Positions 40,361-51,082 of a stretch of DNA of 64,000 nt are shown here, one piece after another; the first letter of the stretch is position 1; every line of letters begins with the position of its first letter. The translations under genes and the position numbers were made by a program. Source of the stretch: Lactarius indigo. Its lineage: Eukaryota; Basidiomycota; Agaricomycetes; Russulales; Russulaceae. The stretch covers positions 3,286,001 to 3,350,000 of the forward strand of contig JAFKAC010000002.1 in NCBI GenBank assembly GCA_025766275.1, given 5' to 3'. Below the pieces are notes generated by a model that was given only the letters and a program-made list of their open reading frames with translations, searched no databases and was not told the DNA's origin.

Positions 40361-41893
40361 CTTACTGTTTCACGAGCCTTTGACGATTTTCTCGAGTTTT
40401 CTTTCAAGTCTTCACGGGGCGCCCATGACAACTACAACGATGCAACAACGGTGGGGTGCATCGATGCAACTGTGTGCCATAAGTAACCTGATTCTTGATG
40501 ACGACAGTGGCGGGGCGACCACGAGGCGACAATGGCGATGATAAAAACGTCGACACAACAACAGCAGCTGTAGCGGCATGCTGTAGCCATCTTTCCTTTG
40601 TAAGCTACCTGTAAATCTTTGCAATAAATGGACTCCTTCTGTGTTTTGCGAAATGTGTGATGATTCAGCCCTAGTAGCTCTAGGTCATTTAGTGTTTCTA
40701 AACTACTCTACTGGCACTAGGTCCTCTCAAAGTCAAACTAAACTCGAAAGGCGATGGAGCATGATGTTTGCATTCAGGGTACCTTTGGGTGGGCCGTACA
40801 TGATTGGTGCACATTAGGTGCCAGTAGACAGAAATCTGATAAATTGTGCCCCACACATGGCATGTGCCATGCCTTTCATGAATTCATGAGCGGCGGCGTA
40901 TCACACAAGAAATCGTAACTATGTCTCCGGAACACTCCGCGGGAGATCACGGGAAGACCTCGTAAATTGACCTCGTTTGTACAAATCTAAACCTGGGTCC
41001 TTGGGGGCCATGCCGCCATCCCCATGGTTTGGCCGATACCCGATATACATACCTATTAAGACATGAGATCTACACAAGACGGTGCCTTCGATAATTAATA
41101 TGAGTCTGATGATCTCGGTTTCTTTTCTTTTTCTTTTGGGTCTATCAACACAACTTTAGTACAGTGGCACCGTTTGTGAAACCTGCGCGAGATGCCAGTG
41201 TCACGGTGACATTGGTAACTCACACTAGCAAGCAGTAAATGAAGCCTCATTCGAGAGAATATTCGTCCCGCACCTAAACGTTTAGGGGGGAGAAACGACG
41301 AAACGACGACGTCGTCGCAATAGACTACAGTAATCGTGACCCTTCGCGGTCGCAGCAAAATGAGGCTAGTCATGGGGACTCGGGACTCGGAGTGTCGGAG
41401 TCAAGTTAAGCTGCCAAATAAGGATATCCTTGCACCCCACTATTTTCGATGGGTCAACACCGCAAACCGACTCGTTTTCGTCGGGATTCTGCTCTTCTAG
41501 TGGGAATGTCACTTAATAACGACTAGCATTTTGCCACGGGGAGATGTGGCCCTCACGCAGCCGTTGTCGAGTCTACATCCATTCACCTGATCGTGCAATA
41601 ACTTGGTAGACCATTTACTATTCACCGCTCGATTATCAGTCACACAAAATATCGCCCTTGACTATCTAACAGGTGTCAGTTGCGAAGTATTGGGATTGAG
41701 CGCTTGCGGTCCCCGGGGCACAAACAAGCTCCAAAATTGTGCCCATCATTGTCGCAGCCAGCGACATGAACGAGCCCACCTCCGTAACCTGGACTCAGTT
41801 GTGCCCCATGGGTCCACGCGATGGTACGCTCTAGTGGCACCGAACTCGTTAAATCTGCGACATTGCGACCCGTTTGATGCCAATACCCGTATC
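40361..41893 (+). other. Spacer and non-coding upstream part of duplicated block B
   Basis: No gene seen. The part from about 40880 parallels the upstream part of block A in landmark order. Confidence 0.45.
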
Positions 41894-43053
41894 ATGTCTT
41901 TTCCATCCATGAACGCCCAGGGACCAGAGTCTACATTCGAGGGTACTTCTGAGGGGTACTGCGTGTTATCCTTTCAGGTGAGTGGAAACATTACGTCCTA
42001 CGTTTGAATGTACTGACATCGATGCATATAGAATGCTCGTATCATGGAATTCGTTTGCAATCAACTGTTGCAAATACTTGACAGTGTATCGAACGTCGCC
42101 CAATATTTCGATGTAACATTTCCACAGGTGATGGAGTGCGCTACTTCCTGGCGTTCGATTTTAATAACCTTGGCACGTATGTCATACTGCCACAGCTGGA
42201 CTTGGTGCACCTCGCTTGCTATCGTTTACTACGAGTACTTGGACCGCTAGGCAATATATCAAACGCCGCTCAACTTGGGGAGAACCAAGTCCTTGTGATA
42301 TATCCTCAAGTGATGTTACTATATCCTTGCGTTCGAACTTACTGACCTTAACGTATATAGATTACTCTCACTGTTCCACAGTTTATATTCGTGTGGAAAA
42401 CTTACCTTCTATTGCTGCAAGTAGATCGTTCTTTCGACGAATCTAACGTTACCCAGCTCGAAGCACACAAAGTCATTCGAGATTTTGCGATCTGTCAGAT
42501 AGACCAGGTGATGAGGCACACTACATCTCGCCGCCACACACCTTAACTCGTATTGGTCACTTATCACCAGTTACTGCAAGTGTATGGCGTGCTACCTGGC
42601 GAGCTTGGAGAGCACCAAGTGCCAGGCGACAATGCGTCTCAGGTCCAATGCCCGACCGATATCGTGCAACTAATAGACGCCCAAGATGCTGGAGTTCTCG
42701 CGGATAGTGACACGTCCAGCAAATTGCCTTGTCCCGAAGAGGGTTGCCGGGCAACCTTTAAGCGGCAGCAGGAACTCAACCGGCACACTATCGACGTTCA
42801 CTCGCCACCACACGGATGTCCATTCTGCACCACTTACAGTTGGTCCCGACCCAACAAAATAAAGGACCACCTCATGACGAAGCACCAAGACAAGCACCAA
42901 GTCTTGGATGAAATCCGCGCTAAGCGTGGTAAGCATCTGGTCGCGTACCTAGTGAGCATTACCACCTCTTCTCCCTACTCGGCTTGCCTAGGTAACATAT
43001 ACTGTCCACAGTTAGCCACTTTCCCAGAGGTTGTGCAAAATATACAGCAGTAA
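40880..43053 (+). repeat. Duplicated block, copy B
   Basis: The partner of the block at about 36690-39242, in direct orientation, offset by about 3.9-4.2 kb. It includes ~1 kb of upstream DNA and the second zinc-finger gene. The left border is approximate. Confidence 0.6.
41894..43053 (+). CDS. C2H2 zinc-finger protein with repeated N-terminal modules, copy B
   Basis: The paralogue of the gene at 38253. I read exons 41894-41977, 42032-42127, 42196-42309, 42361-42507, 42571-42951 and 43012-43053, all phase 0, giving 287 residues. Modules at exons 2, 3 and 4 match the A modules (VCNQLLQILD; LACYRLLRVLG ... NAAQLGENQVL; VTQLEAHKVIRD). The fourth module is cut short because the old intron acceptor was deleted. 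The fingers are C-x4-C-x12-H-x4-H (CPEEGC...HTIDVH) and C-x2-C-x13-H-x4-H (CPFC...HLMTKH), followed by the basic 'DEIRAKRGKHLVAYL'. The last intron (42952-43011) is proposed because it gives an end similar in length to copy A; reading through also stays open. Function unknown. Confidence 0.6.
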
Positions 43054-43320
43054 TATACAGTAGTTATAGAGAATAGAAAGTGGTTAGGTGTTTTCATTGT
43101 TCATGTTTCCCACCGAATCGACTTTCGGAATCACTAGCTTTTGGCTTTGGCTTTGGCTCTTTGAGCCCAGCGCGAACGCTCGCGACGCATATCGGGAACA
43201 GGAGGTTATAGAATGCAGTAGTTCACTTACACGCAACGGATGGCGGTGTGCACGGCAGTAGGGGTTCGGTGCAGAGGTTACTCTGTGATTGGAGTGCACA
43301 TGCTTCCTGAAGTCACGCAA

Positions 43321-43768
43321 ATGGTATTGGTGGGACATCCGCAGGTTCCGAGGAAGAGGCCGTTTCCCAGGGGCTCATCATACAAAACCTTGTCCTCATC
43401 TGACGGACAACCGACCCAAAAAAGAACACCCGGTGCATGTTAAGGACAAAGAAAATGGTCCCACATCAGCGAGTGCCCTCTTGAAAGGCGATGCAGCAAT
43501 TCGTGATGGTTGTGGTTGGTTGTCTCATGGCAAAGAAAACGCGTCGGGTCAACCGGCCAAGCTTGTCAAGTCTAGTATCAGTAGGCGTCTCTTAGCACGA
43601 AAGTGTGGAAAGGCGTGGCACTTGACAAATGGAGCCCTCAGAAGTCGGCGGGCGTCCCCGCCAAAAGGCAGCCTGAGCGCGACAAGGTCATGGTTGCTTG
43701 GGTGGGCTGAATTTCACTTTCTGGGATCTATGTACCCGGACGTACCCTTCTGCCCGGGCTCTGTATAA
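43321..43768 (+). CDS. Uncertain hypothetical protein fragment
   Basis: Two plus-strand frames have coding-like, hydrophilic composition: 'RKRPFPRGSSYKTLSSSDGQ' up to about 43438, then 'KDKENGPTSASALLKGDAAI' and 'HGKENASGQPAKLVKSS' in the next frame. They would join if one base of the CCCGG at about 43431 were extra, or by an unrecognised intron. There is no known domain; it is Lys/Ser-rich. It may be a broken gene or a chance frame. The left boundary is arbitrary. Confidence 0.25.
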
Positions 43769-43883
43769 GTAATCCGACCACACGTTGAACAAGTTAAATT
43801 CCTTCATCCTTTCAGTTGTTACGATCCATTCCAATGCGGTCGTAAAACTACATGTCCCAAAATGCCACGCCCATCCTCGTAAC

Positions 43884-44912
43884 TTACAGCTCTGTGGAAT
43901 AAAATCAGATCCGCGTTTGTCGCAATAAAAACCTGCACGCCTACTCTGCATCGCGGCAACATCAGAGCTCTGGACATAATCCTCAAACTCAGCAAGCTTC
44001 TCCTGGAGCTCATCGAGCGATACAAGTTCGTCCTCTGTTGACGCGCGTGAGACTCGTTATCAGTTGACAATGCTCGAGTAAGATACATACCAACCACAAG
44101 TGTAATCTGGAGTTTACGAATACCATAGCCAATGGGGACGAGTTTGCTTGCGCCCCAAACGAGACCTTCCATCTCGACAGAGCGCACAGCTTCCTCCAAC
44201 GCTTTCATATCGGTCTCGTCGTCCCACGGTTTGACCTCGAGGGTGACGACAGACTGGGGGAGTTAAACAAGTTAAACGGAAGAAACAACAAGGCGAGGAC
44301 GAGGATACACACCTTGGCGATTGTCTTGGGCTTGTTCGCTTTCTTGGCGGCATACGCCGCAACACGCTCAGCCTTGATCCGTTCAGCCTCCATGTCCACT
44401 TCGTCGTCCGAGCCAAAGAGGTCGACATCGTCGTTATCATCCTCGGCCGCAGCAGGGGCCGCAGGGGCGGAAGCAGTCAGCGCCTCACCGGCCTTGGACG
44501 TTCCGGGGAGAGAGTCGAATTCGCTCGCGTAGGACTGGACGTGCTTGTACCAGCGTGTGGTATGAGGAGCTGTGGCAGCGTCCGGGGTACCAGAGAGCGC
44601 CCTAAAGACGTGCACATCGGCTTGCGACGGCGTGTACCTGATGAAAGTTTCCGCTTAGCTATGTGCGAAACTAGGCGATGGCGCAATAGATGGAGTGCAT
44701 GCATGCACAGAATGCAGGGTCTCAGATATCGGTTTTCGGCACGCTTTGAACGGCGGTGTCTAGTCGCCTCTTGGAAACACGGACCGTGGTTTCGGATTCA
44801 TCATGGAAATATGCACACGCTCCCCATATCCAATGTGAAATAAAATGACTTACCCTTCAACGTAAGAGCGCGAAGCAAGATGAGCCTCGAGTTTTTGGAG
44901 ATCGAAAGTCAT
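43884..44912 (-). CDS. EFB1: Translation elongation factor 1-beta (eEF1B alpha-type GEF)
   Basis: This factor exchanges GDP on eEF1A during translation elongation. From 44912 the protein reads [20 protein letters not shown], then a GST-C-like segment ([35 protein letters not shown]) and the acidic hinge '[17 protein letters not shown]'. The linker is Lys-rich. The catalytic GEF domain has '[20 protein letters not shown]', '[20 protein letters not shown]' and '[18 protein letters not shown]'. The very last exon is only 8 bases (43884-43891) and supplies the split Lys codon, Leu and the stop, giving the normal terminus DVAAMQKL. Introns of 50-65 bp. High expression is expected. Confidence 0.95.
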
Positions 44913-45654
44913 TTTGGCAGTATGGAGTGAAGTGGTGAGAGTGAGCGTTGGTCAATCGATCGATCCATGACACGATAGAAAATTTGGATATCGTTTACGT
45001 AATTCAAGACCACACCCCGATCCGCTCTCCCATCGTCTTACTCCTCCACGTGACCCAACCTCTTCCTGTGCCCGCTGTTAGGACATGACATGCCACATCC
45101 CCAACCTTGAGCTGAGCAGCTGAGCTGACGCACAAGGTCATGATTGAATTAATCTGGAAAGAGTCGTGACCTTTTCGTTACATGAGCCCATGTTACGGTC
45201 ATTCCAACGCGAACTCAAGTAGTATGCCTGCCAGTACATCCGTTCTCAATGCCGCAACCTCTGCAGTTGTGCCGCATGTAGTTCATTTACGGAGAAAGAG
45301 GCGGTTCACCGAACGTCGGGGTGAGTGGCAATGGGAGTCCAGGACAGAGGCTACTGCCGCGGTGGGAGCACTGAAGAAAGCAAGGTGCCAAGGTGGGGGG
45401 GCATAGCATTGCGACCACGTACGACCACCAATGAGCCACTATAAACGATGGGCGATGAGCACAGGACGAGATATCACCTCATCTTAGGCTAGATAGCACT
45501 TCACACGCCTTCCCCATCCAGCGTTTGGCCGGGCGGTATATTACTTTCTATCTGTGTCATTTCATTCCATCCTCCGTCCACACGGCATGCTGAAAAATGT
45601 ACTAGTACAGTATCTCCTGTTGTCTTCTGTCCTTACTTCATTTCTCGTGTCAAC
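44913..45654 (+). other. Intergenic stretch upstream of eEF1B-beta
   Basis: This should contain the eEF1B promoter. A short plus frame at 45182-45406 has no motif and I do not call it. Confidence 0.4.
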
Positions 45655-46079
45655 TCAAGGTAGTACAAGGGGGAAAGGCGTGACACCGACCATACTGCGA
45701 GCGTTAATGCTCACGTCTCTCCCGCCGCCGTCGTCATTGTTTGTTGACCCTAGTACATTTCTGTGCGTCTTCGGGCCATCTCGCCGTGCCCTTCTTTTCT
45801 TGTCGCGCCGCACAACCTCTTGTGAGGTCTCCAATAGCGACTGTATGCTGTGGAGCATCTCCTGTGCGGCCTGGAGCAACGCCTGCATGCTCTGCGATAG
45901 CTGCTCCACACTCTGCTGTAACGCCGCGAACTGGGGGTAGTTGAGTGGGTATTCAATCACCGATGCAGGTGTCGATTGTCTCCTTAGTCCCTACTCACCG
46001 ACGCAACTAATTCTTGGGATGCGAGAGAGATAGCAGCGACCCTCGCGTGATCATTGGACGAAAGAGCCTGATTGTTCAT
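45655..46079 (-). CDS. Small hypothetical coiled-coil protein
   Basis: Two exons: from 46079 MNNQALSSNDHARVAAISLA to 'SQELVAS', a ~68-bp intron (GTGAGT...CCCCAG), then 'FAALQQSVEQLSQSMQALLQ' onward. The second exon is a strong heptad-like Gln/Leu-rich coiled coil of about 50 residues. A basic patch (RRDKKRRARR) follows, then a short tail ending at 45655. The Ala/Gln helix preceding the intron continues in register into the coiled coil, which supports the splice. I recognise no family. The opposite strand is also open over part of it, but with Cys-rich, shadow-like composition. Confidence 0.5.
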
Positions 46080-46377
46080 CAGTAGATGAACGAATATGCG
46101 ACCACCGCAAAGAGTGAGAGGGCAAGACAGGGAGTGCTCCCCAAAGTTGACACTCAGAGGTGCGAACGGCCCGACCGAGAAACAAGATCGACCAGGACGG
46201 GAAAAGATTAGAAAATCTGATTAAGCTATCTCGTAAGGAGGGGCGTTGTGTACTCGTCGCGATACTGTACTCTACAAATTACTGCACATCCAGTCGTGCC
46301 CGTGAAAACTAAAGCTACATCAAATGTTATGGTACAACTCTGAAAGAACGTAAGTGACAAAGAGCTTAAATCCTCCC

Positions 46378-47599
46378 TCACAATGCCAGCGCAAGAACGG
46401 CGGCGGCGAAACCCACAACGATACCCGTGCCACTGAGACGGACGGCGCCAGCGCCATTGCCACTCCCTGTAGTAGAGCTCGTCGAGTTCGAACTGGTGCC
46501 ATTAATCTGCTTCGCACGGGCTTGGAAAGCCTCAAAGGTATTCGGACCTGACTCGATAGCATTCGCAGCAAAGACCATGCCCTGACCACAGTGACCGCTT
46601 TGACGGCAGTACGCCCAGATCGGAGTACTGTCGTTCACCTGGATAGTGTATGTGGGGAATGTGGTGGCATCCGTGGCGACGGCCATGCTGTTGGGAAAAA
46701 AGGGACATTAGAGAAATCTGATGCAAACACGAACGAATGGGACTGCCACGTACAACCCAGAGTCAAAGCCAACTTGACCGCTTGTAGAAGTGGATGCGAG
46801 CATTTGACAAGGCGCGACGAAGCTAGACTGTGTGACGGTATGATTCTTCTGGTGGAACTCAAAGGTGATGGTATCGCCAGGCTGTGCGGTAATATTGGCA
46901 GGCTGGTAAGTCAAAACCCCAGTGCCCCCAACAATGATCCTGTGGTCCTGAGAAGTGGTCGACGAAGGAGTCGATGTAGCAGCAGGGGTGGTGGCGGTTG
47001 GGACAAGGGAGGAAGTCGAGGATATGGTGACAGGAGATGCGGAGGTGCTAGAAGACTGGGTGGTGGTGGTATTACCCATGGCAGCCGCCTGGAAAGCGGC
47101 AAACTTGTCTCCAGGATTGACGGCGAAGACCATGCCACTCTGGCAGTGGTTAGCCTGGCGACAAAATACCCAGACGGGGTTCGTATCAACCACTTGGAAC
47201 TGTGCCTCTTGGAAGGGACCATTGGTGTTATTGGCAGACACGGGGACACTGATGAGGAAAATTAGAGTCGTCCCAGGAGAGGCGCGGACAAACGTACAAT
47301 CCAGAATCGAAGCCACCTGAGACGGGGGTACAAGGGTTAGCAAAGGTAGACTGCGTCGCGGTGTGGTTCTTCTGCTGGAAGATAAAAGTGACAGTGTCTC
47401 CGGGATTGGCAGTCTATCGCATTTGCCTTTCTGTCAGGTTGTGAATTGCAAGTTTGAGTAGGTAACCTACCACGAAGTTCGGATTGTATTGAATGACACC
47501 ACCAGGGCCACCGACGGTCACTTGAAAATCTGCAGCCTTTGCGGACAGAATCGACGTTAAGGATAACAAGGCGGAGAGTACAGATGGTCTTGAGAGCAT
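46378..47599 (-). CDS. Secreted two-domain cupredoxin protein with GPI-type C-terminus
   Basis: From 47599 a signal peptide (MLSRPSVLSALLSLTSILSA) is followed by cupredoxin domain 1 (DFQVTVGGPGGVIQYNPNFV; FIFQQKNHT; VWVFCRQANHCQSGM). A Ser/Thr-rich linker leads to cupredoxin domain 2 (IIVGGTGVLTYQPANITAQP; FEFHQKNHTVTQSSF; IWAYCRQSGHCGQGM). Both domains have the type-1 copper ligand spacing C-x4-H-x4-M plus an upstream His (KNHT). A second Ser/Gly-rich linker ends in a hydrophobic tail (GIVVGFAAAVLALAL), fitting a GPI attachment signal. It belongs with the extracellular serine-rich cupredoxin proteins common in basidiomycetes; their role is unsettled (cell wall, redox). Introns fall between paired motifs in both domains, suggesting internal duplication. 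Confidence 0.82.
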
Positions 47600-47829
47600 T
47601 ATGGTAAACAGGTAGAATTCGAAAGCGCAGCTAGGCGTCAGGGATGGGGGAAGAACAAGAACAAGTGACGACCAGGTCACAGTCAGGAGAAAGGATGGTT
47701 GAGTGGACCATCGTAAATTGGGAGGTCTTTATACACTGACGTTATACAGTGACTAGGACAATGACCGGGAGGACAATAAGACGAGGACAAGGCAGACAAT
47801 AATACAACCACCCGGACCGGTCAACACAA

Positions 47830-49340
47830 CTATAAATATGCTTCCACGAAGCCGCCCCACTTTTCGATCACAGGCTTGACAATACTTTCCCATTCTTTGC
47901 CCTTGTATCGGCCTTTAGTCGCTCTTTCAAAAGTAAAAATTTCCTTGTGCATTGTGGAACCTTTTTATTCTGACATGAGCGCGCCAACCACCCGGAGAAA
48001 AAAACACATACAGTCCGGACACTTCTTCACGTCCCTCTTACCTCCTTTATCGGCCTCTTTACTCGCCTCGACATTTGGGTATCCAGCTTCGAGATACGGC
48101 GCAGACGTGGCCAGATCCGCTAGTTCAATATGCACCAGTCGCTCCAGGCGATGACACCAAGGGCCCTTTGGTCCCGCCTGCACAAGCCCTTTCATCGGCA
48201 CACCTTCCTTGCCCATGCCGCCTGGCCAGAACCCACGAAGGATCTGCTCTTTGGAGCCACATTGCTTACCCCACTGGTCCATGCGCCGGTTCAGATTAGT
48301 CGCTCTGCCGACCTTCAGATTTATGAGCTTTTTTTCATCAGGATCTGCGCTCGCGGAGGTTCCATCGTTAATAAGAACGACTTAGCAGAGTGCGAAGTGG
48401 ACGAACCGAGAATCTCAAAAGCGTAGATGTAGCCCTCGACGTCGCTCAGTGCACGCGCCTTTTGCATCTCCGCACGGAGTGCGATTTGCGTCGCCGGCTG
48501 TAAATACTCCGGGACCCAATCTATACACAAGTTAGCATCTTCGAATACATACCAGAGCTGGCGATCCATGTGCTCACCGCTGAACTTGATGAATGTCTGC
48601 CCTGTCTTGCGGTCGTAAAACCCGCTTGGCTCGCCCATCTTGTTCGCGTGTATACGGCAGAAGACGTCGCTGTCCGTGTGAGCTTGAGCGCCGGACGGTT
48701 TCACCCGATTGCGGCATCGTTTCCCAGCTGTGGTCATTCCGGAACATTGTCTCTTGTCACCGTTGCCGTCAGTGGAAGTCGGAGAGGGCGGCTCCGATTG
48801 AGCACGAGGGCGAGTCTGCAAGGTCTTGACTTTGGGTGGCTGAGGTGTTCTAGGTCCCATGTGGGATGGCACGGGGGGAGGAGGGACAGAATTTGGGCGT
48901 GGGCCATTGACGACGGCTTCCATCCGAGGATTCGAGGGATTTGCATCAGGTCTCTGTGCGGTGGCAGGCGGTGGAGGGGGAGGCGTATCCGGGAGTAGCG
49001 ACCCGGTGATGGCGTGCTGCATCGTCAGAGACGTGTGCTGGGGGATCGGCATCCCGCCATACATGACCGGGGGTGGTGGTATCATCGACGCATGGGTAGT
49101 GTGGGGCTGCCATACTGGAGGAGGTGATGGGAGATGGTGTGCTGGCGGGAAGCCACCGACAAAACCGCCCGGATATGGATAGCGCTGCGAAGGGCGGGGT
49201 GATGAAGCCTCAGCATCATTTGCCCTGGGCGTGGGGGAAAGGCTGCCATCCGGCCTTTTCTGCCCCGCAAGGGAGAGCGCATTGAAGGACTCGATGAAGT
49301 TGCGTGCGCGTTTCTCGCCTTTGTCTTTCTTGCTCGTCAT
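47830..49340 (-). CDS. GIY-YIG (T5orf172/DUF1766, Mug113-like) protein
   Basis: From 49340 the protein reads MTSKKDKGEKRARNFIESFN, then a long Pro-rich disordered region. A Cys/His cluster follows, 'QCSGMTTAGKRCRNRV' with 'FCRIHANKMGEPSG', which is probably zinc-binding. The C-terminal GIY-YIG fold includes 'DVEGYIYAFEI' (the GIY strand), spliced through 'DPDEKKLINLKVGRAT' to 'NLNRRMDQWGKQCG', where VGRATN-x-x-x-R carries the conserved Arg. Later come 'RLERLVHIELADLA' and the end 'SIVKPVIEKWGGFVEAYL' at 47830. GIY-YIG domains are nuclease folds. Family members such as S. pombe Mug113 are uncharacterised meiotic genes. Start: the ATG at 49340 directly precedes the conserved N-terminus; an in-frame upstream ATG exists at 49391. 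Confidence 0.85.
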
Positions 49341-49835
49341 CACGGTGGTCTTTCTGGGGTATCTCGGGGTGTCTGTATTAAGGGACACCAAACAGCATTC
49401 AAAACAGCGAGATCAAAGACGCCTCGAGGGCAGAAGGAGACAAAGAAAGGGCGATGTGAATGATCCTGGCCAGAACTGTTGCAGACCATCGCCTCGTGGC
49501 AGTCATCGACTCATCGCAATTGTTGCACAGGACATCGGAGGGGCAAACGGCACGCACGGCGATGCCGTAATCTGCGGAACTCTGCGGTTGCCTTGATCAA
49601 CATTTCCCCAAGACCGTCTTACAGTACCAGGAAAAAAGTCGGTACGTATTGTGCGTGCCTTGCATACTCTATAGTAATGGGATGAAACGCACTGGGCTCT
49701 GAGAAAAAAAACTCTGCTGCCATGCACTACGCCTCACGAGGCGGCGGCCTAGAAAACCGTGAACTGACCACTTTCCGTTTTCTATCACAAGTTGTTGTAC
49801 TCGGTCTAATTATTACCATTTTTTGTAGTTTTCCG

Positions 49836-51055
49836 ATGTCGGATCAAGCCGTTGGTTCAAGCCAGCAAAACTTTTGCGATGTCGCAGAGGAGATGTCGAA
49901 AAGCATGGCCTCTGTTCGCGAGCTAATCCAAGCGTTGCGCAAAAAGTACGCTCAGGTCGTTTGTCGATGCCCATTTGATTTACACTGCACTCAACACAGA
50001 CAAGAAATAACGGCTGATTTCGAGTTCAAGGATGGCATCTCCCTTCTCTCATTGAAGCATCAGCTTCTCCTTTCGTACATGCAATCTCTAGTCCTGCTTC
50101 ATTCCCACCGCGTGCTCGGGCATTCGCTCACATCCCGCTCACCGCCCTCCGAGCCATTTAATTCTCCTGAGCGTGGGGGGAGAGGCGCAGGTGCGGGTGA
50201 CTTGGTAGACTCGATGGTCGAGGGCCGCATCGTACTCGAAAAAATCAAACTTCTGGAGAGCAAGATGCGCTACCAGATCCAGAAGCTTGTCCAACTCGCC
50301 GCAGAGGACGCCGCAGATGACAAACTCGTCAATGGTCCGTCAACCATTCCACGTCGTCTATGTCGCCGGTGTTGATATTTGAGTTCAAAGATCCGCTCGC
50401 GTTTCGTCCAAACCCGGAAGCGCTCATGGGTGCAGGCCCTGATGACGATGGAAGTACAGACGGAGAGTCTCAAGATGAGATCTACCGCCCTCCGAAGCTA
50501 GCACCAGTGCCGTATATTGAACCCAGCACAAAAGAAGCTCGCTCACGCCGCCCGCCGCCCGCCCATGCCCTCGCCTCGCTCGCCCATCTTGATCCCGAGC
50601 AACCATTCCTGGAGTCCGCTACCGGGTTGGGCATCGTACCCTCGTTGCAGAGCGCGCGTGCGCGCGAGTTGCGGCGGATGGAAGAATTCGAAGAAGAGAA
50701 TATGACACGACTGGTACTTAAGAAGAAAGACGAGCGGCGACGAAGGAAGGACGAAGAGGATATTGCTCTCGGAGGTGCTGGGGGGATCGTGGGCAAGAGG
50801 AGGGGTGGCGGATTAGAGGATGAATTTGCAGATGTTCTGAGGGAGGAACGTAGAGGCAAGACTTCTGTTGGAGATGGGTACGAGGAATTGAGGGCAAAGG
50901 GACGTAAGGAAGGGGCTCTCGCACGGTCCAGAGTCAGGGGACGGGAGGATGGTGAGGATATGATTGAGGGGCCGAGGCAGAGGAAAAAAGGTCGGTTTGA
51001 AAGAGATGTCAGGGTTGCGAAGAAGAGATGGACAAGGAAACAAAAGCGAAAGTAG
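49836..51055 (+). CDS. LCP5: LCP5/neuroguidin, Sas10/Utp3-family ribosome biogenesis protein
   Basis: Lcp5 is part of the U3-containing small-subunit processome in the nucleolus. From MSDQAVGSSQQNF at 49836 comes a helical N-terminal region (VRELIQALRKK spliced to DGISLLSLKHQLLLSYMQSL). The Sas10/Utp3 motif follows, 'LVDSMVEGRIVLEKIKLLES' and 'KMRYQIQKLVQLA', then 'DPLAFRPNPEAL' after a second intron. The C-terminal half has 'EIYRPPKLAPVPY' and is strongly basic, ending KKRWTRKQKRK, typical of the Sas10 C-terminus. Both introns (donors after LRKK and LVN) join in frame. It converges on PDCD5 with only 27 bp between stop codons. Confidence 0.9.
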
Positions 51056-51082
51056 CAGTAAATACGTATGGTACAGCGATTC

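Noticed and set aside
43084..43338. Minus frame with a H-x4-H segment after block B (RDFRKHVHSNH)
   Set aside because: Only half a zinc finger and no matching Cys pair in frame; too weak to call.
45554..45940. 128-codon plus frame with Cys-rich end
   Set aside because: Overlaps the coiled-coil gene on the other strand; Cys and Ser clusters are those expected from antisense of CAG/GAG repeats.
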